From Glaciecola siphonariae (GTDB lineage: Bacteria; Pseudomonadota; Gammaproteobacteria; Enterobacterales; Alteromonadaceae), in the NCBI RefSeq assembly GCF_042652645.1, contig NZ_JBHSGU010000002.1:2046001-2110000 (forward strand): a DNA stretch of 64,000 nt. Direction: 5' to 3'. This document shows, one piece after another, positions 28,875 to 38,262 of this stretch; the stretch's first letter is position 1; each line of letters opens with the position of its first letter. The notes beneath the pieces were generated by a model. It saw only the letters and a program-made list of their open reading frames with translations, had not been told where the DNA came from and made no database searches. Both the position numbers and the translations under genes were made by a program.

Positions 28875-29147
28875 AAATTGGACGCGCATTATAAAAAAAT
28901 CGCTGTAGGTTGCAAGCTTCTTTTGTACTTTTTTTTGGATTCTTAACAAAACTATTCGATTTATCACCAAATCGCTCAATTTTAAGCCCATTGAGCCGAT
29001 AACAAGATGAGCGGTAGGTGTAAGCAGCATGTCATCGCAAGGGCGTGCTGAGGTTAATAGATAGATAAGGTATATGCACCGACTATATACCGCAGCAAAA
29101 TGTAGTGAGACACATTTTATATTGTGAGTTTGAGGTCAGGAGAAGTA

Positions 29148-30419
29148 GTGAAATACAAAATTTTGCTTATTGAACACGACGGCTCTAGCCTTCGCGTTTT
29201 AAAGCGTGTGATTGGTAAAGCAAACCTTGATGTTGTGACTGCCACCAGTCTTACCGAAGCCAAGATTATATTTGAGCATTCAACCCCAGAATCGTTTTTG
29301 TGTGCGGTAGTAGACTATCAGCTACCCGATGCAAAACATGGGGAAGCCATAGACTTTGCCATAGCTTCTTTTGTCCCGGTTATTGTTATTACAAGCCAAA
29401 CAGAGACTGATGTGCGCGACCGCATATTAAGTAAAGCCGTGGTCGACTATATTCCCAAAAGCAACGCGCAGATTTACGAATACTTATCGCGTTTGCTCAC
29501 TCGCCTAGAAAAAAACAAGCGCGTTGGTGTACTCACCGTCGGTGGCAACAACAAAAGCCGCAGTGCAATTTATTCCTTACTGACCAGGCACAACTTTATC
29601 ACTTATCAAGCCGCCAATGCAGCTTCGGCGCAAAAGCTTTTGCAGGCTCATCCACATATCAAGCTAATGATTACCGACCAAGCACTGCCTGATAGTACAG
29701 GTGTCGATTTCGTTGCTAATGTAAGAAAACAATACAATAAAGAGCAACTGAGCATCATTGGCACCAGCGACAAAGCAGACCCTGCGCTTTTAGCCAACTT
29801 TATTAAAAGCGGCGCCAACGACTATTTGAGAAAGCCATACTGCCATGAGGAGTTTTTCTGCCGAGTGCTGCAAAACGTCGAATACGTAGAGCAAATCGAG
29901 GTAATTAAGCGAACTGCGAATACCGATTACCTCACCGGCTTACCTAATCGAAGGCACTTTTTCAGTCAGGTGAGCGATATAATACAGCGTAAACCAGAAC
30001 AAAGGTCGCTGGCTCTGCTCGACTTAGATCATTTTAAGAATATCAACGACACCTACGGGCATGACTACGGAGATATTGTATTAAAAGAAACTGCCAAAAT
30101 GATGAAAAAGCACTTTTCACAAGACTGCGTTTCACGCTTTGGCGGTGAAGAATTTTGTGTGTTTATGCATGACTTAACACCTGAGCAAGCGTTTGAGAAG
30201 GTAGAGCATTTCAGGCAGGCTGTGAGCGAACGAGTCTTTAAGCGGCGAACAAAGCGCATTCAATGCTCAATCAGCATTGGACTGACACATTTAGAGGCGC
30301 ACACAATAGAAGATTTGCTCTGCGTAGCAGACGAACATTTATACAAGGCCAAAGCCAAAGGCCGCAATTGCGTTATTCAAGATACGCCACATAAATTGCC
30401 GAAGGCCGTTGGTGAATAG
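29148..30419 (+). CDS. REC-REC-GGDEF response regulator
   Basis: A 423-residue protein with two receiver domains and a diguanylate cyclase domain. The first receiver has Asp in VVDYQLPD, the second Asp in ITDQALPDSTG followed by the conserved Lys in YLRKPY; the cyclase active site is FGGEEF (about residue 330) with DLDHFKNINDTYGH upstream. It should make cyclic di-GMP on phosphorylation. The four residues at the usual inhibitory I-site are FSQD rather than RxxD, so product inhibition may be lost. The GTG start at 29148 has AGGAG seven bases upstream. Confidence 0.9.
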   Translation: MKYKILLIEHDGSSLRVLKRVIGKANLDVVTATSLTEAKIIFEHSTPESFLCAVVDYQLPDAKHGEAIDFAIASFVPVIVITSQTETDVRDRILSKAVVDYIPKSNAQIYEYLSRLLTRLEKNKRVGVLTVGGNNKSRSAIYSLLTRHNFITYQAANAASAQKLLQAHPHIKLMITDQALPDSTGVDFVANVRKQYNKEQLSIIGTSDKADPALLANFIKSGANDYLRKPYCHEEFFCRVLQNVEYVEQIEVIKRTANTDYLTGLPNRRHFFSQVSDIIQRKPEQRSLALLDLDHFKNINDTYGHDYGDIVLKETAKMMKKHFSQDCVSRFGGEEFCVFMHDLTPEQAFEKVEHFRQAVSERVFKRRTKRIQCSISIGLTHLEAHTIEDLLCVADEHLYKAKAKGRNCVIQDTPHKLPKAVGE

Positions 30420-30436
30420 TCCAAAGGCTTTGTTTA

Positions 30437-30982
30437 CTAGATTTTAAACACGTGCTGACGATAGTACTGCAACTCTTCAATCGATTCTATTATGTCGTCG
30501 AGTGCAAGGTGCACGCCTTTTTTCTTAAAGCCTTTTGCTATATCTGGCCGCCACCGTGCGCACAACTCTTTAACCGTGCTGACATCGATGTTTCGATAAT
30601 GAAAATAATCATCTAACTCAGGCATATATTTGACTAAAAACCGGCGGTCTTGGCTAATGGAATTACCGCATAGAGGCGATTTCCCTTTGGGCACCCATTG
30701 CTCCAAAAAACGCAGGGTTTCGTCAGCCGCCATTTTTACCGAGTAATGGCTATCTTGGCAGCGCTTGGTCAAGCCTGACTCCCCATGGGTGCGCGTACAC
30801 CACTCATCCATCGCATTAAGCACCTCATCGCTTTGATGAACGGCAATTACCGGCCCTTGAGCGAGTACATTAAGCTCTTTGTCGGTCACTATGCTAGCAA
30901 TCTCAAGCACTACGCAGGTCTCTGGGTCTAAGCCCGTCATTTCCATATCAATCCAAACCAGATTTTGGTCATCTAATGCCAT
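30437..30982 (-). CDS. orn: Oligoribonuclease
   Basis: A DEDDh 3'-5' exonuclease of 181 residues (same length as E. coli Orn) that degrades di- and short oligoribonucleotides, including pGpG from cyclic di-GMP breakdown. DEDDh residues are in WIDMEMTGLD, the central Asp in SISQDRRFL, and the C-terminal His/Asp in HLALDDI. The start at ATG 30982 has AAGGAG upstream. It converges on the GGDEF gene. Confidence 0.97.
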   Translation of the reverse strand: MALDDQNLVWIDMEMTGLDPETCVVLEIASIVTDKELNVLAQGPVIAVHQSDEVLNAMDEWCTRTHGESGLTKRCQDSHYSVKMAADETLRFLEQWVPKGKSPLCGNSISQDRRFLVKYMPELDDYFHYRNIDVSTVKELCARWRPDIAKGFKKKGVHLALDDIIESIEELQYYRQHVFKI

Positions 30983-31128
30983 AAGTGCTCCTTTAGTGGA
31001 TGAGAAAGCTGTTTTAATAAAGTGTCGTGGTATTGTCATTACTACCGCATCAACGTTTTACCGAAAGCTTGCATCATCGCTGCTTTATCCAACATGATGC
31101 CTTAGCATGCTGACAAAATTAAAACATC

Positions 31129-31176
31129 ATGCAAGGTACTATGCAAAAGGGTATCATGCGAAAAGGTATCACGATG
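31129..31176. repeat. Iterated ATGCnAAAGGTATC motif
   Basis: Three imperfect direct copies at 31129, 31141 and 31156 (ATGCAAGGTACT, ATGCAAAAGGGTATC, ATGCGAAAAGGTATC), spaced 12-15 bases, lie between divergent orn and rsgA. They may be operator sites; no regulator can be named. Confidence 0.45.
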
Positions 31177-31268
31177 CATCAATCGTGTTAATGAAAAACG
31201 CGCATGTAAGCGAAATTTTCTACTATTTCGTTTGTTATCAATTTACAAATAGGCAGCGTACTGAATAA

Positions 31269-32294
31269 GTGGCTAAAAAACCTAAACTATCAAAAAACCA
31301 AAAGCGCCAAGTAATGCGCAATCGCGACAAGCGCATTGACAGCGACTCATCAAGCTCATCTGAACATTTGGGGGAGCAAATTTCTGGTCGCGTGATTTCG
31401 CGCTTCGGAAAGCACGCCATTGTTGAAGACGATGCGCATACTAATCACAAATGCCATATACGCCGCACGGTAGAGTCTGTCGTTTGCGGCGATCATGTTC
31501 TATTTAGACCAAGTGAAAGCCAAGACGCCCGAGACAGGGGCATTATTGAAGTTGTGCTTGATAGGCGCTCCACTCTCACGCGCCCCGACTTTTATGACGG
31601 CGTAAAACCGATTGCTGCCAATATCGATCAAATCATCGTAGTTAGCGCCATTACTCCTGCATTGTCAGCTCATATAATCGACCGCTACCTAGTTGCCTGT
31701 GAGCACGCGCAAATTACTCCGGTAGTAGTGGTCAATAAAGTGGAGCTTTTAAGCAAAGAAGCACTTGCCGACGTAAACGCAGTATTGGCGACTTACCAAG
31801 AGATTGGCTATGAGGTTATTTTAGTAAGTTGTGAGACCGAACAAGGCCTTGAAAACCTAAGCCACTATCTACTCGATAAAGTCAGCGTGTTTGTGGGTCA
31901 AAGCGGCGTCGGAAAATCGAGCATTATTAATCGTTTACTGCCAGATGCAGCCGAGCCTGTGGGCGAAATCTCCGACAACTCTGGACTCGGTAAGCACACT
32001 ACTACAGCATCTAAACTCCTGCATTTTGCACAGGGTGGTGAGCTTATTGACTCACCCGGCGTGCGCGAGTTTGGGTTGTGGCACTTAGACGCCGACTCTG
32101 TGACTAACGGCTTTGTTGAATTTAGGCGCTACCTTGGCGGATGTAAGTTCTCTGACTGCAAGCATCGAAGTGACCCCGGTTGCCTTATCACACAGGCGGT
32201 TGAGGCAGGCGATATCAGTTTGAGTCGCTATCAAAGCTACCTAAAAATTATTGATACTCTGGCACAACAAAGACCTGCTTATGCAAAAGGATAA
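31269..32294 (+). CDS. rsgA: Ribosome small-subunit-dependent GTPase RsgA
   Basis: A circularly permuted GTPase of 341 residues that acts in late 30S subunit maturation. Order of parts: OB-fold, then G4 (VVVNKVEL), G1 (GQSGVGKSSIINRL), G3 (DSPGVREFGL), then the zinc knuckle with Cys-x4-Cys-x-His (GCKFSDCKHRSDPGC). The start is GTG. It is divergent from orn, as in E. coli and relatives, and upstream of psd, also as in E. coli. Confidence 0.96.
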   Translation: MAKKPKLSKNQKRQVMRNRDKRIDSDSSSSSEHLGEQISGRVISRFGKHAIVEDDAHTNHKCHIRRTVESVVCGDHVLFRPSESQDARDRGIIEVVLDRRSTLTRPDFYDGVKPIAANIDQIIVVSAITPALSAHIIDRYLVACEHAQITPVVVVNKVELLSKEALADVNAVLATYQEIGYEVILVSCETEQGLENLSHYLLDKVSVFVGQSGVGKSSIINRLLPDAAEPVGEISDNSGLGKHTTTASKLLHFAQGGELIDSPGVREFGLWHLDADSVTNGFVEFRRYLGGCKFSDCKHRSDPGCLITQAVEAGDISLSRYQSYLKIIDTLAQQRPAYAKG

Positions 32295-32373
32295 TGGCTC
32301 ATAAGCGTTTAGTGCGTTCTTATTTGCGCCTCGTATTGTACAATACGGGCGTTGAACAGTTTGGAGCTCACTC

Positions 32374-33225
32374 GTGCTTGATTGGATTAAAGTTAAAACC
32401 CAGTATATTTTACCAAAACATCTTATCTCTCGTTTTTTAGGTGCAGTTGCATCGCGCGATTTAGGCGCTTTTACGCAGTTTTTGATAAAGACGTTTATTA
32501 AATCCTTCGGCATTGATATGAGCGAAGCACTTTACGAAAAGCCCAGCGCATATAAAACGTTTAACGAGTTTTTCACGCGCCCGTTAAAAGATGGAATTCG
32601 CCCTATCGAAGCTGGCGAGGATCAGCTTTGTCATCCGGTAGATGGCGCTATTTCTCAATTTGGCGACATTCAAGCCGACCGCATCTTTCAAGCCAAAGGA
32701 CACGATTTTAGCCTAACTACTCTTTTAGGTGGAAAGCCCGAGCTGGCCAGCGTGTTTAAGGGCGGTAAATTTGCTACGATTTATCTTGCCCCTAAAGACT
32801 ACCATCGCATTCATATGCCGGTAGAAGGCACGCTCACCGACACCCTCCACGTTCCCGGTGAACTCTTTTCAGTGAATCCGCTGACTGCGCAAAACGTGCC
32901 GGGCTTGTTTGCCCGCAACGAACGTGTTGTAACGCTGTTTGATACGCCCTATGGCAAAATGGCAATGGTATTGGTTGGCGCTACGGTAGTGGCCAGTATA
33001 GAGACAGTATGGGCAGGCACGATTACACCGCCTGCTGGCAAATACGTACAGCATTGGCAGCACGAGTCAGACGATATACGTTTAGAAAAAGGGGCCGAAA
33101 TGGGCCGCTTTAAACTAGGCTCCACCGTAGTGCTATGTTTTGAGCCTAATCAAATTGAATTTGAAGACATGTATGCCGGCATGACCACCCGCTTGGGCAA
33201 ATTGATGGCTAGTAAAGCCGAATAA
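32374..33225 (+). CDS. psd: Phosphatidylserine decarboxylase
   Basis: A 283-residue proenzyme that makes phosphatidylethanolamine at the inner membrane. It cleaves itself at the LGST motif (Ser250), which becomes the pyruvoyl group; the catalytic His lies in DYHRIHMPVEG. The GTG start has TTGGAG upstream. The gene follows rsgA by 79 bases. Confidence 0.96.
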   Translation: MLDWIKVKTQYILPKHLISRFLGAVASRDLGAFTQFLIKTFIKSFGIDMSEALYEKPSAYKTFNEFFTRPLKDGIRPIEAGEDQLCHPVDGAISQFGDIQADRIFQAKGHDFSLTTLLGGKPELASVFKGGKFATIYLAPKDYHRIHMPVEGTLTDTLHVPGELFSVNPLTAQNVPGLFARNERVVTLFDTPYGKMAMVLVGATVVASIETVWAGTITPPAGKYVQHWQHESDDIRLEKGAEMGRFKLGSTVVLCFEPNQIEFEDMYAGMTTRLGKLMASKAE

Positions 33226-33288
33226 TGCTGATTAAAAACATTTCTTTTCTGCAAAATCTCACTAACCTAACAACGGTTACAAGCTAAT

Positions 33289-34185
33289 ATGGACGCGGTC
33301 CAAAAAAGTCTGATTAACCTACATTTAACGGTGATGTTGCTTGGCGGTACGGCTTTGTTCTCAAAGTTAATACCCTTATCTGCGCTGGATATTACTTTTG
33401 GGCGCTCGCTGCCAGCGTGTTTGTTTTTGTTCGCGTACGTTAAACTGAGCGGTGAGTCACTTAAATTAAATAACAACAAAGACTATTTTATTGCGACCGG
33501 CTTGGGCTTAATTATGGCCGTGCACTGGGTAACCTACTTCGCTGCAATGCAATACTCTTCGGTATCTGTAGGCATTATTGCCTTATTTACCTTTCCGGTT
33601 GTTACCGTTTTATTAGAGCCATTTTTTGAGAAAATCCGCCTTGTTTGGCAAGATATTGTTAGCGCGTTAGTGGTGTTAGTCGGTATTTTCATGATTGTGC
33701 CTGATGTGTCTATTGAAAACGATATAACCTTGGGCGTAATCATTGGTGTATTTTCTGCATTTTTATACGCTATTCGCAACCTTTTGCACCGTCAGTACTT
33801 TTGCCACTACAGCGGTTCAAAAGCTATGGCCTATCAAATCGCCGTTATCTGCCCGTGCCTAATTTTATTTGTTTCAGACGATTTCTTTAGCGTCGACCAA
33901 GCTTTTAATATGCATACTGCATTGCTCCTATTATTGCTAGGAACCGTGTTTACGGCGTTACCACATGCGTTAGTGGCAACCTCATTAAAGCATCTCCGCG
34001 CAAAAACCTTTTCTTTAGTGGCTTGCATGCAACCCTTTTATGGCGTGGTGTTCGCAATTTTTATGCTAAATGAATCTCCCACGTGGCAAACCCTCGTTGG
34101 CGGTGTTTTAGTGATTTCGGCAGCAGTTTACGAGACCATTAATACCCATCGACAGCATCGAAAAGATAAACAATGCTCGTCTTAG
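33289..34185 (+). CDS. DMT-superfamily transporter (EamA)
   Basis: A ten-helix inner-membrane protein of 298 residues with two EamA repeats (for example GLGLIMAVHWVTYFAAMQYSS and ALVATSLKHLRAKTFSLVACMQP). Members export amino acids and metabolites. The substrate is unknown. It overlaps the start of the next gene by 13 bases. Confidence 0.85.
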   Translation: MDAVQKSLINLHLTVMLLGGTALFSKLIPLSALDITFGRSLPACLFLFAYVKLSGESLKLNNNKDYFIATGLGLIMAVHWVTYFAAMQYSSVSVGIIALFTFPVVTVLLEPFFEKIRLVWQDIVSALVVLVGIFMIVPDVSIENDITLGVIIGVFSAFLYAIRNLLHRQYFCHYSGSKAMAYQIAVICPCLILFVSDDFFSVDQAFNMHTALLLLLLGTVFTALPHALVATSLKHLRAKTFSLVACMQPFYGVVFAIFMLNESPTWQTLVGGVLVISAAVYETINTHRQHRKDKQCSS

Positions 34186-34886
34186 CGCATCGTGGGTTGA
34201 GCGCTCATTACCCAGAAAACACGCTTCTCGCATTTGAAAAAGCCATTGAATTAGGCGCTAAAGCAATCGAATGCGATGTGCACCAAGTTGGCGATGAGTT
34301 TGTTGTATTTCACGATTATTCGCTGTGGCGACTGTGTAATACCCAAGGCATGTTGTTAGAGCAAAATATACATAGCCTAAAAGCGCTTAAAATAGCAGGT
34401 GAGCACCCTGTACCAAGCCTTGAGCAGGTTGTTGAGCTATGTGCACACAAAGTGCTGCTAAACCTTGAGCTAAAATCGATTCAAGACCCGTCTGCATTTG
34501 CCAACGCCTTATGCCAATATTTGCAAAGCTTTGACGAGGCTGATGTAAATATCACTTTATCGTCGTTTAACCATCCACTGCTTACTGAGCTTAAGGCGCA
34601 GTTTCGGGACACTCGTTTAGCCACGCGTATTCGGTATGGCGCGTTAATTGCGCATTTACCTAATGATTTAGCGCAATATGCACTAATGATGGACGCGGAT
34701 ATTGCTGCCATAGACGCCCATTTAGTTAACGAGGCTTTTGTGCAAGATGCACATAAATATAATATTAAGGTGTGGTGCTACACGGTAAATGACACAGCGC
34801 TTTTACAACGTTTGTTTGCATACGGGGTAGACGGCATATTTAGCGACGACGCACCATGGGCGATATCACAAATTAACAAGCTCTGA
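34173..34886 (+). CDS. Glycerophosphodiester phosphodiesterase
   Basis: A GDPD-family TIM-barrel enzyme of 237 residues that splits glycerophosphodiesters to glycerol-3-phosphate and an alcohol. The metal/catalytic motifs HRGLSAHYPENT and ECDVHQVGDEFVVFHD are present. There is no signal peptide, so it is cytoplasmic like UgpQ. Its stop codon abuts the first base of the MITE copy A. Confidence 0.92.
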   Translation: MLVLAHRGLSAHYPENTLLAFEKAIELGAKAIECDVHQVGDEFVVFHDYSLWRLCNTQGMLLEQNIHSLKALKIAGEHPVPSLEQVVELCAHKVLLNLELKSIQDPSAFANALCQYLQSFDEADVNITLSSFNHPLLTELKAQFRDTRLATRIRYGALIAHLPNDLAQYALMMDADIAAIDAHLVNEAFVQDAHKYNIKVWCYTVNDTALLQRLFAYGVDGIFSDDAPWAISQINKL

Positions 34887-34991
34887 TCAAGGGGTCAGGT
34901 TCCTTGAAACCGACCTGTCTGCTGTATGGAAGAAAGGCGTGTCTCGATTATTTCCATGTTAAGCAACTTGGATAGATTGGACCCCTAGATT
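34887..34991. mobile_element. MITE copy A, internally deleted
   Basis: The first 91 bases match copies B and C almost exactly, starting with AGGGGTCAGGTTCCTTGA at 34890. After GATAGAT at 34977 it jumps to the right-end sequence GACCCCTAGATT (34980-34991), so about 170-190 internal bases are missing. Confidence 0.75.
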
Positions 34992-35041
34992 GGTATCATG
35001 AAATAAGAGACATGTACTTTCGCTGTAATGTAGCTTGACAC

Positions 35042-35081
35042 ATCTTTACTAATTGACTATCAGTAAAGATATGTTAGTCTT
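35042..35081 (+). promoter_or_regulatory. Promoter and operator candidate of the vapBC-type pair
   Basis: An inverted repeat ATCTTTACT (35042-35050) / AGTAAAGAT (35062-35070), with a further half-site TCTTTACT just downstream, overlaps a possible -35 TTGACT (35053-35058) and -10 TAGTCT (35075-35080). This fits autorepression by the antitoxin. Confidence 0.5.
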
Positions 35082-35111
35082 TACTTCTACCTAATAAGTA
35101 AAGAGATGATC

Positions 35112-35333
35112 ATGGCAAAAGTAAGCTCTAAAAGACAGATTACATTACCGATTGAGCAGTGCGTAATAGCGCACATTAACGTTGGTGACGATGTTGAAAG
35201 TTTTGTGGATAGACAGGGGGTTATTTCGATTGTGAAAAAGCAGTCTGGTTCAGCGAAAGGCCTATTAAAAGATATTGCTATCGATACGCTCATTAGTGAG
35301 CAGGAATCGTTAGAGAGCGCTCTGAATAAATGA
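35112..35333 (+). CDS. AbrB/MazE-type antitoxin (VapB-like)
   Basis: A 73-residue protein with an N-terminal swapped-hairpin DNA-binding domain (MAKVSSKRQITLPIEQC) and an acidic, helical C-terminus that would cover the toxin. The ATG at 35112 is preferred over 35106 because of AAGAG spacing. Its stop codon overlaps the toxin start (ATGA). It should neutralise the downstream PIN toxin and repress its own promoter. Confidence 0.85.
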   Translation: MAKVSSKRQITLPIEQCVIAHINVGDDVESFVDRQGVISIVKKQSGSAKGLLKDIAIDTLISEQESLESALNK

Positions 35334-35764
35334 TTGCGATTGATACCAATGTATTGCTTCGCTGCTTGTTGCAAGACGATGAAAAGCAATCTGATAAAGC
35401 TTCAAAGTTGATTTTAGGCAATCAAACTGCCCTGGTAACTGACATAGTGCTAACCGAAACAATCTGGACACTTAAAGGCAAGCGCTACAAGCTAAAAAAA
35501 GAGCAAATTATTGATGTGGTTCATGCATTATTTGCAGAGCCTAATGTGATTTTTGAAGACGGGCAAGCTGTGTGGGGGGCTTTAAAAGACTACACTAACT
35601 CCAAGCCTATAAGGTCAGGTGGCAAAATTAAACAAGCTGACTTTGCTGATGCGCTAATTGTAAATAAAGCCAAGCGTTATGGTCAGTTAAACAGAAGGGA
35701 AGTATCAGCAATTTATACCTTCGATAAAGCAGCGTTAGAAATAGACGGTACTGAACAACCTTGA
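35330..35764 (+). CDS. PIN-domain toxin (VapC-like)
   Basis: A 144-residue ribonuclease toxin of the PIN fold. The acidic metal ligands are visible: Asp5 (AIDTNVLL), Glu in VLTETIWTL, and Asp residues in ADFADALI. Family members cleave tRNA or rRNA. The last 32 codons and about 100 bases downstream are repeated at 38650-38851, a relic of a second copy. Confidence 0.87.
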   Translation: MIAIDTNVLLRCLLQDDEKQSDKASKLILGNQTALVTDIVLTETIWTLKGKRYKLKKEQIIDVVHALFAEPNVIFEDGQAVWGALKDYTNSKPIRSGGKIKQADFADALIVNKAKRYGQLNRREVSAIYTFDKAALEIDGTEQP

Positions 35765-35864
35765 TAAGTGGAATAACTAAAAAATTCTGTACGTCTTATT
35801 TTGGCATTTGTCGCCATCATAGAGGCCACCTGCGAAGCCAAAGGGTTAAAAGCGCTAAATCCGC

Positions 35865-36144
35865 TCAAGGGGTCAGGTTCCTTGAAACCGACCTTTCTGT
35901 GGTATGGAAGAAAGGCGTGTCTCGATTATTTCCATGTTAAGCAACTTGGATAGATATATTGGGAACATTAATTCTAAAGCGGCGATAAAATTGATTCTCT
36001 ACTTAAAAACAAACTTTTAAACATTTTATCTTAAATCGCTTCGATTTTTACACTAATAGCCAAGTCATATTTTCTATTGAGCAGAAAATCAGCGGGAGCT
36101 AAACATCAAAATAGCTTTTCAAGGAACAACCTGCCCCCTAGATT
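35865..36144. mobile_element. MITE copy B
   Basis: A roughly 270-bp element. The left terminal repeat AGGGGTCAGGTTCCTTGA (35868-35885) is intact; the right one (36119-36139) has a three-base insertion and one substitution. The body matches copy C over its whole length with few differences. It codes for nothing visible. It separates vapC from the immunity gene. Confidence 0.82.
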
Positions 36145-36160
36145 GAAGAACGAGCTTTTT

Positions 36161-36772
36161 CTATTGCAAGGCGGCTAAAACCTGTTTGGCGCGAGCAGCC
36201 CAAGCTTTATTATTTCCTAAAACCAAACCATTCAAAATATCTAATGAGGCTCCCTGATCACCTAGCGATTTTTTTAACAGTGCAAAATAGATCTGCATTA
36301 AGGGATATTGCTGCTGCCATCCTCCCATGCTATCGACAAATTCATAAAGGCTTTTAAAGTAAGTCATTGAATCCATAAAGGGCAATACTTTACTCTCGAT
36401 AGCTGATTTCAGCTCAGACCCAACTTTATCGATATCTTCATCGGTCTCTAAATTCCACCAAGTATCAAGCGCTTGTCCCGAAAAGTTTTCTTGTAACAAA
36501 GCCCCTAAACGAAATCGAACGACACAATCTGCTTCCTGAGCAAATCCCTTACATGGCTCATTCCAAACAGTCTCATAAAAGCTTGGAACAAAAACACCTA
36601 TGTTCAGAGTGAAACGCTCACTACCAGTTGTACTGCCTTTCGACTCTTGTACATCAATAACATCGATGAACGAAGCTCTACTTCGATTCCAAGAAAGCTT
36701 TTTCTTCTTAAAACTATTTTGTTTCAGTACTGGGGCAATATAGCCCTTCACTAAATTATCTATTCTGCTCAT
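36161..36772 (-). CDS. Putative Rhs immunity protein (DUF4304-like)
   Basis: A 203-residue soluble protein with the DUF4304 pattern (LVKGYIAPVLKQNSFKKKKLSWNR, then RFTLNIGVFVP and a C-terminal helical part). Such proteins are found as immunity partners of polymorphic toxins. Its ATG overlaps the Rhs stop codon (ATGA), the normal toxin-then-immunity order, so it likely binds and blocks the adjacent nuclease-like Rhs tip. No enzymatic motif is visible. The function is inferred from position and family. Confidence 0.7.
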   Translation of the reverse strand: MSRIDNLVKGYIAPVLKQNSFKKKKLSWNRSRASFIDVIDVQESKGSTTGSERFTLNIGVFVPSFYETVWNEPCKGFAQEADCVVRFRLGALLQENFSGQALDTWWNLETDEDIDKVGSELKSAIESKVLPFMDSMTYFKSLYEFVDSMGGWQQQYPLMQIYFALLKKSLGDQGASLDILNGLVLGNNKAWAARAKQVLAALQ

Positions 36773-38262
36773 AATTTTTTAGCATCGTAATAAATGACTC
36801 TGCCTTTCATGCCAAGTTGCTCACGATATCGTTCTGCTTGGCGTGCTCCTGTCCTTCGACCAGATGGCGTATTAGGTTTCAACTCCATAAATCGACCACT
36901 TGGAGTAACAACGTCAGGCTTATGAATTTTACCGTCTGCACCTCTCAACGAAGGATTTGCTTGCCAACCTGGTTTTAAGTCAACTTTCTGATCAAGTTCT
37001 TTATGGGCTTGCTTACCTCTCTCAATCGCAGCTCTAACTTTTGGATTGGCCGCCCCTTTGAGAGTTTTTCCTGCACTGTTTGTAACAAGCTTCTTCCCCC
37101 CAGCTTTAGCAATACCGCCAAGCCCACTTGCCAAAATGCCCGTATACTCTCCAGCGGTATAAGCCCCTGAGCATTTGTCTACTTGGTGGGCATTGCCAAG
37201 TGCTTCGTTCACTTTATCGGTTAAACCAAACGATAAGGCACTGCCTAAACCGGCTGCAAAGTTGACTAAGCCTCGTGGTAAGCGCGGCAACAATCCATCG
37301 GGGTCAATCAGATTTACCGGGTCACCATAGGCATATGCATACAGGTTACTGTCCCCACCTGCAAAACCTAATGGCTCCTTGGCCGTCCATCTGCCTGTAT
37401 ATGCATCATAATCCCTTGCACCGAATCTGACTAGTCCTGTGTCACTATCATAAATCCCACCTGCAAAACCAAAAGGCTGAAAGCCGGGGTTGGTGTCTTG
37501 CGTGACTCTTCCAAATTCATCATAGCTTAACTGTTGGGCAATTTCGCCTGTTCGTGAGTTAATTAGCGCAATCGGCGAGCCTCTGTAATCAACAATGTAA
37601 CGATAGCGGTTACCGTCTTTTATCATGTAATCGGGCACGTTGCTGCGACTAGCATATATAAAGCGGCTGATAACTTCGTCATTTGCATTTAGCTCAGCAA
37701 TGGGTGAGAGCTGGTCTAGGTATAAATAACCGGCGGTTTTAACGCCGTCTTTAAAGCGGGCTATGCGCCTATCAAACGCATCGGTATCGTAGCTGATGGT
37801 GCTGGTAATGCCGGTGTCTGTGTTAGTTTTATTTACCTCTAGCAAGTTGCCCATAACATCGTAGGTGTATTGGCTTTGCTCATTGGCGCAGGTGGCGCTT
37901 GTGCGCACGCCTTCTATATCATGGGTATATACACAATTACCGTAGGTGAGCACACGGTCTTGGGCATCATAAGTACCGGTTTCTATTTCGCCATTGGCTT
38001 CGCGGCTTAATCGGTTGCCGTTGGCATCAAAGGTGTAGTTGACGGTGTTTGTGCCTGCTTCGTCACTCACGCTGCTTAAGCGACCCACCTCATCGTAGCC
38101 ATAAAGCTGGGTTTTACTCTCGCCTAATAAGCTTGAGTCAACGCGGCTCAATCGCCCTAGCAGGTCGTAGGTGTAATCCACATCGTAGATATCGTTTTGT
38201 TGGTAGTTGACGTCACGCGAAGCCACATCACCATAATCATTTAAGCTTATATATTCGCGCAC
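36769..38262 (-). CDS. Rhs-repeat protein C-terminal fragment with nuclease-like toxin tip
   Basis: A 497-codon remnant of an Rhs/YD-repeat toxin. YD repeats (YDLLGRLSRVD, YDEVGRLSSV, FDANGNRL) lead to the conserved core end RFGARDYDAYTGRW...NLIDPDGL near residue 320. The variable tip (about 175 residues) ends in KPDVVTPSGRFMELKPN, which fits a PD-(D/E)xK nuclease centre. The coding frame runs on upstream of the GTG at 38262 (QSGVDGRLEAIRLER) to 38308, where MITE copy C breaks it with an in-frame stop. The N-terminal export parts are missing, so this is a displaced tip or pseudogene, although toxin and immunity stay intact. Confidence 0.8.
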   Translation of the reverse strand: MREYISLNDYGDVASRDVNYQQNDIYDVDYTYDLLGRLSRVDSSLLGESKTQLYGYDEVGRLSSVSDEAGTNTVNYTFDANGNRLSREANGEIETGTYDAQDRVLTYGNCVYTHDIEGVRTSATCANEQSQYTYDVMGNLLEVNKTNTDTGITSTISYDTDAFDRRIARFKDGVKTAGYLYLDQLSPIAELNANDEVISRFIYASRSNVPDYMIKDGNRYRYIVDYRGSPIALINSRTGEIAQQLSYDEFGRVTQDTNPGFQPFGFAGGIYDSDTGLVRFGARDYDAYTGRWTAKEPLGFAGGDSNLYAYAYGDPVNLIDPDGLLPRLPRGLVNFAAGLGSALSFGLTDKVNEALGNAHQVDKCSGAYTAGEYTGILASGLGGIAKAGGKKLVTNSAGKTLKGAANPKVRAAIERGKQAHKELDQKVDLKPGWQANPSLRGADGKIHKPDVVTPSGRFMELKPNTPSGRRTGARQAERYREQLGMKGRVIYYDAKKL

